Notes: a model not told the origin generated them from the sequence alone. A stretch of DNA of 64,000 bases from Janthinobacterium sp. 67 (GCF_002797895.1 NZ_PGES01000001.1:2294001-2358000); one strand, 5' to 3'; positions 1-9,359 are shown, numbered from the stretch's first letter. Program-made: numbers and translations.

Positions 1-539
1 GCGAGATGCAGTTACTCAAACCCGCTCTCGCCGAGTTGGCGGCTACACAGCGCATTGCCTTGATTCAGCCGCCATATCTACCGCACGCCATGACATGCAA
101 ATCCTGGGGGCTTGTTGACCGCAATCTGCTTTGGCTTCGGCCGAGCAGTTCGGCCGATGCGCTCTGGTCAGCCGAACAAATCCTGAAAAATGGCTCGTGC
201 GGGGCCGTCGTGCTTTGGCAGTCGAATGTCCGCGCGGAGTCCTTGAGACGGTTGAACCTGGCAGCCCAAAGCACAGACACCTGGCTGTGGCTGATGCGGC
301 CGCTTTCCAGCAGTGTCGACTCGTCGCCATCACCGCTTCGAATCGCGCTTCGGCCGGCTCTAGGCGGTGTGTTGGTCGACATTATCAAACGTCGGGGGCC
401 TCATTGTGAAAATCCCTTTTTTATACCGCTTGCGGACATGCCCGCTGGTCGTCAGCATCTGGATGTAGACCATGAAATTACTGTTAAGCGTGCACCTTCC
501 ACTACTGCCATTAGAAACGCTGCGGCCATCTTGGTCTGA
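1..539 (+). CDS. imuA: ImuA, mutasome accessory protein (5'-truncated by window edge)
   Basis: This is the C-terminal part of an ImuA (SulA/RecA-like) translesion-synthesis protein. The reading frame is open to the left edge, so the true start lies outside the window. Visible text such as LIQPPYLPHAM, the WGL..R.L.WLRP stretch and GAVVLWQSN resembles the RecA-like core of ImuA, which sits with ImuB and DnaE2 in the damage-induced mutasome. The gene runs 68 nt into imuB in another frame, so the two are probably translationally coupled. The identification leans on the following imuB-dnaE2 pair. Its SOS promoter, if any, is not in view. Confidence 0.8.
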   Translation, partial: EMQLLKPALAELAATQRIALIQPPYLPHAMTCKSWGLVDRNLLWLRPSSSADALWSAEQILKNGSCGAVVLWQSNVRAESLRRLNLAAQSTDTWLWLMRPLSSSVDSSPSPLRIALRPALGGVLVDIIKRRGPHCENPFFIPLADMPAGRQHLDVDHEITVKRAPSTTAIRNAAAILV

Positions 540-1941
540 GCCAGGTCCGTATGCAGTAATGCATCAGGAGCAGGTCACGGCAATATCCCCCGGTGCCGCG
601 CACAGCGGCGTACGCTTGGGGATGCGCATTGGGGGCGTGTCGGCCATCGCACCTGGTACGGTGATACTTGAGCGCAGTCTTGAGAAGGAAGCCTTGGCGC
701 TGGACGCCATCGCAATGGCTCTGTTGCAGTACACCCCAGAGGTGACGCTTCAAGACGATTTCTCTATCCTGATGGATGTGAGCGCCAGCCTGCGTTTATT
801 CAAAGGGCCGCATGCCATCTGTAGTGCCATAGCTCGCAGTATCGCTGCGCTGGGTTTCACCGCGCGCCTTGGCGCAGCGCCTACCGCGCAAGGCGCGTGG
901 CTGCTTGCGCGGAGTTTTCGCCGCAAAGGTACCGTGTTCCGCCGGCGCGCGCTGACTATGAAATCGCTGGAACGCTTGCTCGACAGACTGCCGTGCGGAT
1001 TGCTTCCCGCCGCCGCGGCATACGACGAATGGCTGGCCGGCATTGGAGCCAAGAACCTCGGCGCATTGCAACGTCTGCCACGCACAGGCCTACTTCGACG
1101 CACTAGCAAGGACCTGCTTGCGGACCTCGACCGAGCGTATGGCCAGGCGCCGGAGATGTTCGAGTGGATTAAGGTCCCGTTGACGTTCTCCGAACGGGTT
1201 GAGACCTTCGACCGTATCGAACATGCTGATGCACTGTTGCATGGCGCGACGCGACTTATCCTCCAACTCGTGGGTTGGCTGACGTCACTCCAACAGGCGG
1301 TCCGTGTTTTCACCATTGTTTTGGAGCATGAGCGCGGGCGTGCGGCGATGCCTCCGACTGAACTCGAAATCGCGCTTGCGGAGCCAGCCTGGCACGAGGC
1401 CCACTTGGTGCGATTACTCAAGGAGCGCCTCAGCAAGGTTGAACTCATCGCGCCAGTTATCGCATTGCGGCTCGACGCCAAAAAAATCGAACCAATGCTT
1501 CCGCCTAACGAGTCCCTGTTCCCAGAGCCAGGTGGGTCGCCACAGGACTTCCATCGGCTGCTGGAGCTGCTTACGGCACGCCTCGGGGCTGAGAACGTGC
1601 TAACGCCGGCGGCAATGCAGGATTACCGGCCCGAGGTCTGCAACGAATGGGTGCCACTTACGGAAAAGTATCGCAAACTGGATGGCGATGAAGTCCTGGA
1701 AGGACGCCCGTTCTGGCTCCTGCCAAAACCGATTCCACTGTTGATGCGTGGCGAGCGGCCGTTCTACGGGAGCCCGTTGAAAATTATTCAAGGTCCGGAG
1801 CGTCTCGAGGCCGGATGGTGGAACGACCAAACGGCGGCACGCGACTATTTCATTGCGCAGGGCACCGACGCGTCCTGCTACTGGGTCTATCTCGAACGGA
1901 CGAAGGAAGCCCGCTGGTATCTGCACGGCCTGTACGCCTGA
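472..1941 (+). CDS. imuB: ImuB, inactive Y-family polymerase-like adaptor of the mutasome
   Basis: ImuB is a DinB-like protein that joins DnaE2 to the beta clamp and to ImuA; it does not itself polymerise. The 489-residue product has the Y-family layout but lacks the catalytic acids. The N-terminal motif reads LLLSVHLPLLPLE where active polymerases have an Asp, and the usual SIDE motif is replaced by FSILMDVSASLRLF. The C-terminal YLERTKEARWYLHGLYA is typical of ImuB. A short NESLFPEP segment near residue 345 might be a clamp-binding motif, but this is a guess. It overlaps imuA by 68 nt and is 3 nt from dnaE2, so all three form one operon. Confidence 0.93.
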   Translation: MKLLLSVHLPLLPLETLRPSWSEPGPYAVMHQEQVTAISPGAAHSGVRLGMRIGGVSAIAPGTVILERSLEKEALALDAIAMALLQYTPEVTLQDDFSILMDVSASLRLFKGPHAICSAIARSIAALGFTARLGAAPTAQGAWLLARSFRRKGTVFRRRALTMKSLERLLDRLPCGLLPAAAAYDEWLAGIGAKNLGALQRLPRTGLLRRTSKDLLADLDRAYGQAPEMFEWIKVPLTFSERVETFDRIEHADALLHGATRLILQLVGWLTSLQQAVRVFTIVLEHERGRAAMPPTELEIALAEPAWHEAHLVRLLKERLSKVELIAPVIALRLDAKKIEPMLPPNESLFPEPGGSPQDFHRLLELLTARLGAENVLTPAAMQDYRPEVCNEWVPLTEKYRKLDGDEVLEGRPFWLLPKPIPLLMRGERPFYGSPLKIIQGPERLEAGWWNDQTAARDYFIAQGTDASCYWVYLERTKEARWYLHGLYA

Positions 1942-1944
1942 GCC

Positions 1945-4900
1945 ATGAGCGCATCCCACCTTCCATCGCCGGCTCCAGTACTGCCAGACTATGCCGAGCT
2001 TCAGGTTTTCAGCCACTACACGTTCCTGCGGGGAGCATCGGCTCCCGAGCAACTGGTCGCGCGCGCCGCAAAGCTAGGGTACGCCGCCATTGCAATTACA
2101 GACGAATGCACATTGGCCGGCGTCGTCAAGGCCCACATTGCCGCCAAGGAGCTCGGAATCCACCTTGTCATCGGCAGCCAGATGACTGTGACACCAGAGG
2201 ATGGCAGTCCGCCCTTCGTTCTCATCATCCTGGCGACGAATAAAAATGGATACGGGAACCTCAGCGAATTGATTACCGTCGCACGAACTCGTTCAGAAAA
2301 AGGGACTTACCTGGTGCTGCCCCGCGACATTGCCATGCCGGTCGGGGACCTGGTTCATCTTCGATGTCTACCGGATTGCCAGTTCATTCTTGCACCGAAA
2401 TATAACGCAAGCTACGAAGAAGTCGAACGGCAGGCTGCGTGGTTAATCCAGTGCGTTCCCGGTCGCGCCCGCATCGCGCTCACCTTGCACCACCGCGCCC
2501 AGGACGAAAAACATCGGCAACTGGTGTCCGGTATATCCGAGGAATTCGGGATGCCCGTCGTCGCAACCGGTGATGTCTGCATGCACGTCCGTTCCTACAA
2601 GCCGCTTCAGGACACGATGACCGCCATCCGCCATGGCGTTCCGGTCGCGCAATGCGGGTACCGGCTGGCGCCAAACGCTGAGCAACATCTGCGTTCCCGA
2701 GTACGCCTGGGTAACCTCTACTCGCGGGAAGCGCTCGACGAATCGGTCCGGGTCGCGCAGCTTTGTGAATTCTCACTCGATGAGCTGCGATATGAGTACC
2801 CGCAAGAATTGGTTCCCGACGGCGAAACGGCGACGTCGTACCTTCGCAAGGAGGCATACATTGGCGCGCACTGGCGCTTTCCGGCAGGTATCCCAGAGAA
2901 CGTCCAGGCGCTACTGGAACGCGAACTGGGTATCATCGCCGAACTCCAGTACGAATCGTATTTTCTAACGGTATTCGATATCGTTCGGTTCGCCAGGTCG
3001 CAGCACATTCTCTGCCAGGGCCGTGGCTCGGCCGCAAACTCGGCTGTATGCTATTGCCTGGGCGTCACGGAAGTGGACCCGTCGCGCGGCACGCTATTGT
3101 TCGAAAGGTTCATTTCAAAGGAGAGAAATGAGCCGCCTGACATCGACATCGATTTCGAGCACCAACGCCGCGAAGAGGTCATTCAGTACATTTACAAGAA
3201 ATATGGTCGGATGCGTGCCGCCCTTACCGCCGTGGTCATTTCGTATCGGCCGCGCAGCGTGCTACGCGATGTCGGAAAGGCCCTGGGCGTTGACCTCTCG
3301 GTCGTCGATAAGGTCGCGAAGGCCTCCCACGGTTGGGGTGGGAAATCGGACCTTCAAGAGCGCCTGGTCTCATGCGGCTTCGACCCAAACTCACCCATCG
3401 CTGAGAAGTGGGCGGAGCTGGCAGACAGGTTGATGCGTTTCCCGCGCCACCTCTCACAGCATCCGGGCGGGTTCGTCATCTCGCACACCAAGTTGTCCAG
3501 GCTGGTGCCTATCGAAAACGCTGCGATGGCGGAACGTAGCATTATCCAGTGGGACAAGGACGACATCGATGCCGTCGGTCTCCTCAAGGTCGATGTGCTC
3601 GCACTCGGAATGCTATCGTGCATTCGGCGCGCACTTGACCTTGTATCTGAGCAGCGTGGAGCGCGGTTCGAACTAGGTGACGTTCCGGCTGAGGACCCCG
3701 CGACATACGAGATGATTTGCCAAGCCGACACTGTAGGTGTATTCCAAATCGAGTCGCGCGCGCAGATGTCGATGCTGCCGCGGCTTCAGCCCCGCACGTT
3801 TTACGACCTCGTCATTGAGGTTGCCATCATTCGTCCCGGCCCTATTCAAGGCGGCATGATTCATCCCTTTCTACGGCGACGCCAGGGCATCGACCCGGTG
3901 TCGTATCCGAGCCCGGAAATCGAATCGGTCCTCGAACGCACTTTGGGAATTCCAATTTTCCAGGAACAGGTCATGCAAATCGCCATGGTTGCAGCAGGAT
4001 TTTCTCCTGGTGAAGCTGACGCCTTGCGCAGAGCGATGGCGGCATGGAAGCGCAAAGGCGGTCTCGAGCAATTTGAAGACAAACTCATGCACGGCATGGC
4101 GGAACGTGGGTATAGCAGCGAGTTCGCGACATCAATCATCGGCCAAATCAGAGGGTTTGCCGAGTACGGTTTCCCCGAGTCTCATGCCGCCTCTTTTGCG
4201 CTCCTGGCGTATGCATCGAGTTGGCTGAAGTGCCATGAGCCAGCAGCGTTCCTGACCGCGCTGCTGAACAGTCAGCCGATGGGGTTCTACTCGCGTTCCT
4301 CCCTCGTACAGGATGCCTGCCGCCACGGTGTCGTGGTGCGCCCTGTCGACGTGTCCGTTAGCAACTGGGATGCACAGCTTGAATCCCTTGCAAAAGGCTC
4401 GCAGCCTGCTGTTCGCCTGGGCCTCAACAACATCAAAGGCCTCGAGCAAGAGGCGGCCTGGCGCATTGAGGAGGCACGCGCCATCCAGCAGTTCGAAACC
4501 ACGGCCGACCTAGCATCACGGGCAAATCTGAATGCAGGCCACCTTAACGCGCTGGCGAGCGCCAATGCCTTGGAATCGCTGTCAGGCAATCGACGCCAAG
4601 CACTGTGGGAGGCTGTTGCCAGCGTGCCTGACAAAGGGCTCCTACGGTCCGCCACGGTCATTGAAGAGCCTGTCGAGATGGACGCGCCGAGTGAAGCCGA
4701 AAATATCGTGGCCGACTACAGGCACCTGGGACTGACACTGGGACGCCACCCGCTTGCACTCCTGCGCCCGCGAATCGCCGCCATGAAGTTTCTCCCGGCA
4801 GAAATTTTGAACCAATTCGACAATGGTCGATTGGCCCGCGGCTGCGGCATCGTCACGGTTCGCCAGCGACCGGAGACCGCCAAGGGGGTGGTATTCGTGA

Positions 4901-5109
4901 CCATTGAAGATGAGTCCGGTACTGTGAACGTCATTTGCTGGCCCAACCTTGTCGAGCAGCAGCGTAGGGAGCTGATGGGTGCCAAGCTACTTGGCGTCTA
5001 CGGTGTGTGGCAGTGCGAGCGCAACGTACGGCATCTGGTAGCAAAACGGCTTGTGGACCTGAGCCACATGCTCGGGGAGCTGGACACGAGGTCGCGGAAT
5101 TTTCATTAA
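1945..5109 (+). CDS. dnaE2: Error-prone DNA polymerase DnaE2 (ImuC)
   Basis: This is a C-family polymerase alpha subunit that performs damage-induced mutagenic synthesis with ImuA and ImuB. At 1054 residues it is of normal length for DnaE2, shorter than replicative DnaE. The N-terminus is a PHP domain (FSHYTFLRGAS, then AIAITDE). The polymerase palm contains PDIDIDF with aspartates at about residues 399, 401 and 403. The QHPGGFVI and VGVFQIESRAQM motifs and a C-terminal OB-fold-like segment (GCGIVTVRQRPET...VTIEDESG) follow. It begins 3 nt after the imuB stop. The 160 nt after it show no clear terminator. Confidence 0.95.
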   Translation: MSASHLPSPAPVLPDYAELQVFSHYTFLRGASAPEQLVARAAKLGYAAIAITDECTLAGVVKAHIAAKELGIHLVIGSQMTVTPEDGSPPFVLIILATNKNGYGNLSELITVARTRSEKGTYLVLPRDIAMPVGDLVHLRCLPDCQFILAPKYNASYEEVERQAAWLIQCVPGRARIALTLHHRAQDEKHRQLVSGISEEFGMPVVATGDVCMHVRSYKPLQDTMTAIRHGVPVAQCGYRLAPNAEQHLRSRVRLGNLYSREALDESVRVAQLCEFSLDELRYEYPQELVPDGETATSYLRKEAYIGAHWRFPAGIPENVQALLERELGIIAELQYESYFLTVFDIVRFARSQHILCQGRGSAANSAVCYCLGVTEVDPSRGTLLFERFISKERNEPPDIDIDFEHQRREEVIQYIYKKYGRMRAALTAVVISYRPRSVLRDVGKALGVDLSVVDKVAKASHGWGGKSDLQERLVSCGFDPNSPIAEKWAELADRLMRFPRHLSQHPGGFVISHTKLSRLVPIENAAMAERSIIQWDKDDIDAVGLLKVDVLALGMLSCIRRALDLVSEQRGARFELGDVPAEDPATYEMICQADTVGVFQIESRAQMSMLPRLQPRTFYDLVIEVAIIRPGPIQGGMIHPFLRRRQGIDPVSYPSPEIESVLERTLGIPIFQEQVMQIAMVAAGFSPGEADALRRAMAAWKRKGGLEQFEDKLMHGMAERGYSSEFATSIIGQIRGFAEYGFPESHAASFALLAYASSWLKCHEPAAFLTALLNSQPMGFYSRSSLVQDACRHGVVVRPVDVSVSNWDAQLESLAKGSQPAVRLGLNNIKGLEQEAAWRIEEARAIQQFETTADLASRANLNAGHLNALASANALESLSGNRRQALWEAVASVPDKGLLRSATVIEEPVEMDAPSEAENIVADYRHLGLTLGRHPLALLRPRIAAMKFLPAEILNQFDNGRLARGCGIVTVRQRPETAKGVVFVTIEDESGTVNVICWPNLVEQQRRELMGAKLLGVYGVWQCERNVRHLVAKRLVDLSHMLGELDTRSRNFH

Positions 5110-5269
5110 CTTGGAGGGGCGGAAGAACCCATCACCTTAAGACGGCAATGGGCGACTAGCTGCTGCCGCTCCAAAGCAGACCTAGTGGTCATCGGTCATT
5201 GCGTCAGCTCACGCATTCGCAGGCGGATAGGCGGCGCTGGGCGCCTTCTAGGAACATCATCGCCCACAC

Positions 5270-6049
5270 TTACAGTTTAGTAAGCGCAAGTTTGATTCCA
5301 TCAGCCACAGTTACGCCGAATGGTATGCTCTGCAACGTAATCATAGCTTCTTCTTTCTCGTACCCTAAAGCTAACAGAGCATGCAGGATGTCTTCGCGAG
5401 TTTCATCGTAGGCCCTTCCCGTGGAAGTCTTTTGATGAGCAGACGGCGGATACTCAATCAAAGGAAGTATACGTTTTGCCACGTCATCTGTAGGAATCCT
5501 GTCGTAGATAGTGTCCAGGACCAGTTCATGCACTGCTTCCAGCCTGTTACGTACCGAAACGATGTAGCGAACATCAGCCCTTGCTATCTCTAAATCAATG
5601 CGTTTATACCGATGGATGATGCCGTTCCTACTAGACCTCGTTTTCACTTTGATGTACGCATCGGCGCGCAGCCCGAACCAATCCGCGTGTGCATATCCAT
5701 TGCGAATTGTCGCGGCTAAGTTGAGGTCCTTTTCCAGCTCTACAACCTCACCGTCGGGCAATCGGGCTGCACCATGCGCAATCGCTTGGCCGTACAGATG
5801 AACCAAAGCGCGGGCTTTGGCTGTGTATCCCATTTCAGCTAGGAACACATCGAGCCGTTCGTCTTGGTCAGGGTCACGAAGAATCATCTCTCTTGAGAAG
5901 CTACCGATTAAGTCTTCCAAGGAGTTAAAACAGATGACAATCCAACCTATCTCTTCTGCAATTCCTGAAAGATATTCGTTTAGCTCCATTTCAGAAGCGA
6001 CAGTTTCAGGGTGGTTATCATAGTCGGAATGAAAAATTTCCTTGTTCAT
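5270..6049 (-). CDS. Unknown protein with HEPN-like Rx4H motif and RuvA domain III-like tail
   Basis: This 259-residue protein matches no named gene I can recall. Residues 30-125 are mostly helical (LEDLIGSFSREMI, AKARALVHLYGQAI, LEKDLNLAATI) and carry R116-NGYA-H121. That is the Rx4H arrangement of HEPN-fold ribonucleases and nucleotidyltransferase partners. Residues 215-259 (REDILHALLALGYEKEEA followed by VADGIKLAL) resemble the C-terminal domain III of RuvA, a small helical module that binds RuvB in Holliday-junction processing. The fusion is my reading of motifs, not a database result. It is convergent with dnaE2, and an HNH-like gene lies 338 nt upstream on the same strand. It could be a defence or toxin-like RNase. 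Confidence 0.75.
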   Translation of the reverse strand: MNKEIFHSDYDNHPETVASEMELNEYLSGIAEEIGWIVICFNSLEDLIGSFSREMILRDPDQDERLDVFLAEMGYTAKARALVHLYGQAIAHGAARLPDGEVVELEKDLNLAATIRNGYAHADWFGLRADAYIKVKTRSSRNGIIHRYKRIDLEIARADVRYIVSVRNRLEAVHELVLDTIYDRIPTDDVAKRILPLIEYPPSAHQKTSTGRAYDETREDILHALLALGYEKEEAMITLQSIPFGVTVADGIKLALTKL

Positions 6050-6387
6050 GACACATTGACCTCGATAATTTTTTAGACAACATTAATGTAGAGCGAAAAG
6101 CACGTAGTACTATCCAGTTTTGCCTCTACCATCGGCCTCGCTACATGCAGAAAACACCCCTAAGCGGACGTTCAGGTTCTTAGGAAAAGCCAATAAGCAA
6201 AACGCTAAAGCGGAAGTTCATTCTTATTTTCCGGGTAACTCTAGAGCGGCATTCTCAATGCCGATGCTACTTTCCGACAATGCAACATAGGTCGCGTACT
6301 CTCTGCGAATCGACTAAAATTTCTGCACATAGCCATGTCATTTTTCTGGCAGAAACTGCGATACAGTGAAATATATATACCAAATGG
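6050..6387. other. AT-rich gap without a clear gene
   Basis: About 340 nt between two minus-strand genes. The bases are AT-rich near 6060-6100 and 6340-6390, which would suit a promoter for the HEPN-like gene. Short reading frames here have no convincing start site. I see no tRNA, hairpin terminator or repeat. Confidence 0.4.
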
Positions 6388-7131
6388 TCAGGTACTTGGG
6401 CGCTCAACGAATTTTGCATGGAAAGCTTCGTAAGTGAACCGATTGTCAATCATCTCTTCTTCCCATTTTTTTAGAGGAAAGATTCGCCCAGTTAAAATGT
6501 CGGAACGAAAAAATTCATCCGTTTCTATTTCATGCAAGGCATAAGGAAAGTTCATGCGGAAAACTATCCCGAAGACAGAGAAATAATGAACTTCTAACCC
6601 TGCCGTTAACCTATCTTTCCAAGGTGCCATTAGGGTACGGTCCGTTAGAGGAAGGTCTAGAACCTTAAGAAAGCTCACACTAATAGCCAACTCCGGCGGT
6701 AGAGGCAAGCTTCCTGCTGATAGGGCCAATCTGAGACGTTCTTCGACCGTGCCTGGAAGCTTATAAAAGCCTAGTCGCGATGATATTGATGCTCTCCAAA
6801 ATACCGAATATGCGAACGCAATCAATGCTGCTACCGCACCGGCCGGCACTACGTAAGTCGCAGCCCCTCGCTCTCGCCAAGCTACGCGACACGCCTCTAT
6901 AGCCACGCCTTCGAATTTTGAAAATTCCTGTTCGCACGTAAAACATAGTAATAGGTCAGTAAAATCAGTTTGATTATTCCGCTTGAAGATTCCATTTCCG
7001 GACGCCAGCAGAACATTCCTTCCGTTTTGTTTAGTGTTTCGATGTGCTGAAGCGGGCAATATATGCGAATTTTGTAAAACTGCATTTTGCCCACAAAGGC
7101 GACAAGGCCCTGTAGTTTCAACACCCATCAT
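6388..7131 (-). CDS. Hypothetical protein with treble-clef / HNH-like zinc motif
   Basis: The 247-residue product has a putative zinc site: C10-x2-C13, then NSHILP with His23, then C63-x2-C66-E. The order CxxC, SHIxP, CxxC is seen in HNH/treble-clef nucleases and related unnamed proteins of mobile islands. The typical second HNH histidine or asparagine is not obvious, so nuclease activity is not shown. Residues about 88-115 are hydrophobic (AGAVAALIAFAYSVFW) and might be a membrane helix or a buried core. It lies upstream of the HEPN-like gene on the same strand and is divergent from the SRAP gene. Two ATGs are adjacent; either could start it. Confidence 0.72.
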   Translation of the reverse strand: MMGVETTGPCRLCGQNAVLQNSHILPASAHRNTKQNGRNVLLASGNGIFKRNNQTDFTDLLLCFTCEQEFSKFEGVAIEACRVAWRERGAATYVVPAGAVAALIAFAYSVFWRASISSRLGFYKLPGTVEERLRLALSAGSLPLPPELAISVSFLKVLDLPLTDRTLMAPWKDRLTAGLEVHYFSVFGIVFRMNFPYALHEIETDEFFRSDILTGRIFPLKKWEEEMIDNRFTYEAFHAKFVERPST

Positions 7132-7336
7132 TACGCTCCAAATAATTGCCTCATATATGACAAGAAATCTTCAATGGCGGCTTTTGGCCGATTGCGGACA
7201 ATTGTACGTTATCCCAAGACTGACATGCTCAGTCTTCGCCGGCAGGAAAGGTGGGCACGCAAGTCTAAACGACAGCCACCACGTCGGCCAGAATGCCGGA
7301 TAAAATCACCAATCTACATTCAACTCGGAGAACGCC

Positions 7337-7999
7337 ATGTGCGTCAACTACGTGACTATTTCACGGCAACTGGCCTTTGACTTCTTCCGCACTTCCATGG
7401 AGGAAAGCGACGATTGGCGTGATGAGCTCTACCAGGACTATGTCGGCCCCATCATTGTTCATGACGACGCCGGTAACCGCAAAGGTCTCACCGGCACCTA
7501 CGGGTTCATCCCCAAACGACACATGCCGCCTGGTCAGCGTCTCACGACAATGAACGCCCGTGCCGAAACCGTTGGCCAACTGAGGACCTACAAGTCCGCA
7601 TGGGCCAAGTCTCAACTTTGCCTTGTCCCTATGGTCCGTTTCTTCGAACCAAACTGGGAGCAACCTGCGCACGTGCGCTGGTCCATTGGGATGGCCACCG
7701 GCGAGCCGTTTGCAGTCGCCGGCCTTTACAGGGAATGGGAAGAAGAGAATGGAAAGAAGTCGTTTTCTTTCACCCAGCTGACCATCAACGCCGACGACCA
7801 CCGGCTCATGAAGCGCTTCCACCGTCAAGGCGAGGAAAAGCGCTCGCTGGTCATTGTCCCGAACGCCGACTACGACGATTGGCTTGGATGCAAGGACACC
7901 GAACGCGCGCGGACATACCTACAGCCCTACCCGGCCGAACTGATGGCAGGACAACTGGCACCAAAGGTAGCCGTGGCCTTGCAGAAAGAGCTATTTTGA
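7337..7999 (+). CDS. SRAP-domain protein (YedK/HMCES family, SOS response-associated)
   Basis: SRAP proteins form a stable thiazolidine crosslink with abasic sites in single-stranded DNA through Cys2 after removal of Met1. Here the start is MCVN, giving Cys2. Other family landmarks are present: NARAET (Asn, Arg and Glu of the active site), CLVP...RFFEPNW in place of the usual GFYEW (the Glu kept), and RFHRQ...SLVIV near residue 155 where the catalytic His sits. Arg4 of E. coli YedK is absent. Length (220) fits the family. A Shine-Dalgarno GGAGA precedes ATG. Its closeness to imuB-dnaE2 suggests a DNA-damage island. I see no LexA box upstream. Confidence 0.9.
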   Translation: MCVNYVTISRQLAFDFFRTSMEESDDWRDELYQDYVGPIIVHDDAGNRKGLTGTYGFIPKRHMPPGQRLTTMNARAETVGQLRTYKSAWAKSQLCLVPMVRFFEPNWEQPAHVRWSIGMATGEPFAVAGLYREWEEENGKKSFSFTQLTINADDHRLMKRFHRQGEEKRSLVIVPNADYDDWLGCKDTERARTYLQPYPAELMAGQLAPKVAVALQKELF

Positions 8000-8708
8000 G
8001 CTGACTGGAATAAGAGCAAACTGCAGTCACCGGCATCCAAACGGTTCCAACGCAGGGACAAGATTTCCGGCTACCGCACGCCTGTACGAATAGGACGATT
8101 CAAACGGATAGTACGATTTAAATCGGAAATATCGTTTGTATCATTTGCAACATTTCAATCAATACCATCGTTTGGGTCATCGGCGCCGGCCACATGCTCA
8201 ACCGCTGCTTGCCGGCCGTTTCGTGATTATGACCTCACCAAGATTTCGTTTGTCAAAAAGCAGGAAAACGTCGGTGCAACCTGGAGGAATGTGTCGGCCT
8301 AGACCACGGCCATCTCGTCCACTGAAGTCCTAGATATTTTATTTTAAAAAAAGTTGCCACATGGAATTTATTCTGACATAATCAAAAATATTCATCCATT
8401 GATTAGCCGAGCCCCGGAGTACGCAATACTTCGCTAACTGAGCACCATAGCTCATTTCCCGGTTTTTCAATTATATAGCCTTGAACGCAAGAACTTCTAC
8501 GGCTACTGGATGTTACTAGCCTTCAGCGCAAATCCTAGCGCCTCCATTATGACGGAAACACATCGGTTTCCGGCCAATCTAAATAATTATTGCGACTATA
8601 CGCTATAGCCACGTCCACATTCAGGGCCACATAAATGGTGTTGAAAATGGCGAACTCTGGCACGACGCAAAAATAATCACATAATCGTAGGCCTATTGGA
8701 GAATCACT
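8000..8708. other. Gap of about 700 nt, no supported gene
   Basis: The stretch holds palindromic AT-rich sequence at 8080-8160 and AT-rich DNA before the next gene. Short reading frames such as one at 8136-8333 are rich in Arg/Pro/Ser, lack a ribosome binding site and look non-coding. No RNA gene is apparent. Confidence 0.45.
8114..8125. promoter_or_regulatory. Perfect 12-bp palindrome, possible operator
   Basis: CGATTTAAATCG reads the same on both strands. It is flanked by related half-sites GATTCAAACG (from about 8094) and CGTTTGTATC (from about 8132), which are themselves near-inverted. Such nested symmetry suits binding of a dimeric regulator, but no regulator gene is adjacent. Function is inferred only from symmetry. 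Confidence 0.3.
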
Positions 8709-9143
8709 GTGACCATCAAAAAAAACAATGCACCAAACATCACCGCAGCTGAGCTGGCGGCGCTACTGACAATCTCAGATGAGTTTGAGAATGGACCTGT
8801 GGCGCTACTAACTGAGCTAGTACAGTTTGTCGCTGAAGAAGAGACTGAATCCGGTACTATCGAAGAAGCTCTTCATTATATCGCGACCGAAGGACTAGGT
8901 TGGGATGGGGGGCGCGACGGAAATATCGGCTTGAATGTACGAATATTCAGCGAGACCTCCGATACCACGTACTGTGAGTGGACAAGCAGTGGAGACTCGA
9001 CCTGGACTAGGCTCAGGGATTTGGTCGACGCCATCAACAACAAAAACGAAGTTCCAGATTGGTTCGACGCAGATTGGTTCACAGTACAGATAAGGCCAGG
9101 AGTTTGGGTTACACGAGCAGCGCTCCGTAGCGACAACGACTAG
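8709..9143 (+). CDS. Hypothetical acidic protein
   Basis: I do not recognise this 144-residue protein. It starts with GTG, with GGAGA eight or so bases upstream. It is acidic (LTELVQFVAEEETESGTIEEAL), has a Gly/Trp-rich middle (GLGWDGGRDGNIG) and several Trp in the C-terminal half (WFDADWFTVQIRPGVWV). There is no signal peptide or membrane segment, so it is probably cytosolic. A hairpin with a short T run follows at 9155. It stands alone and its codon use is less GC-biased than the chromosomal genes to the right. Confidence 0.68.
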   Translation: MTIKKNNAPNITAAELAALLTISDEFENGPVALLTELVQFVAEEETESGTIEEALHYIATEGLGWDGGRDGNIGLNVRIFSETSDTTYCEWTSSGDSTWTRLRDLVDAINNKNEVPDWFDADWFTVQIRPGVWVTRAALRSDND

Positions 9144-9154
9144 GCCCCCCATCC

Positions 9155-9180
9155 TACGCCCCTTATTCGGGGCGTATTTG
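9155..9180 (+). terminator. Rho-independent terminator after the 8709-9143 gene
   Basis: The arms TACGCCCC and GGGGCGTA (9155-9162 and 9169-9176) are perfectly complementary with a 6-nt loop and are followed by TTTG. The hairpin starts 12 nt after the stop codon. Confidence 0.7.
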
Positions 9181-9359
9181 ATATCGTTACCCTGAATATC
9201 GCGCGGCAGCGACATACGAACAAGCATTGTGGGCAAATGTTTAAGTGTACCTACACTTTGCAGGACATCAAAATTCATCCGTCCCAGCAATGCCAATATT
9301 GCCATATGGTAAAATTTCATTTGGTCAACATAGACCAAAAATAACTAACTGAGGTCATC

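Noticed and set aside
7200..7336. LexA box upstream of the SRAP gene
   Set aside because: No CTGT-N8-ACAG match in the region; SOS control is therefore not claimed for this gene.
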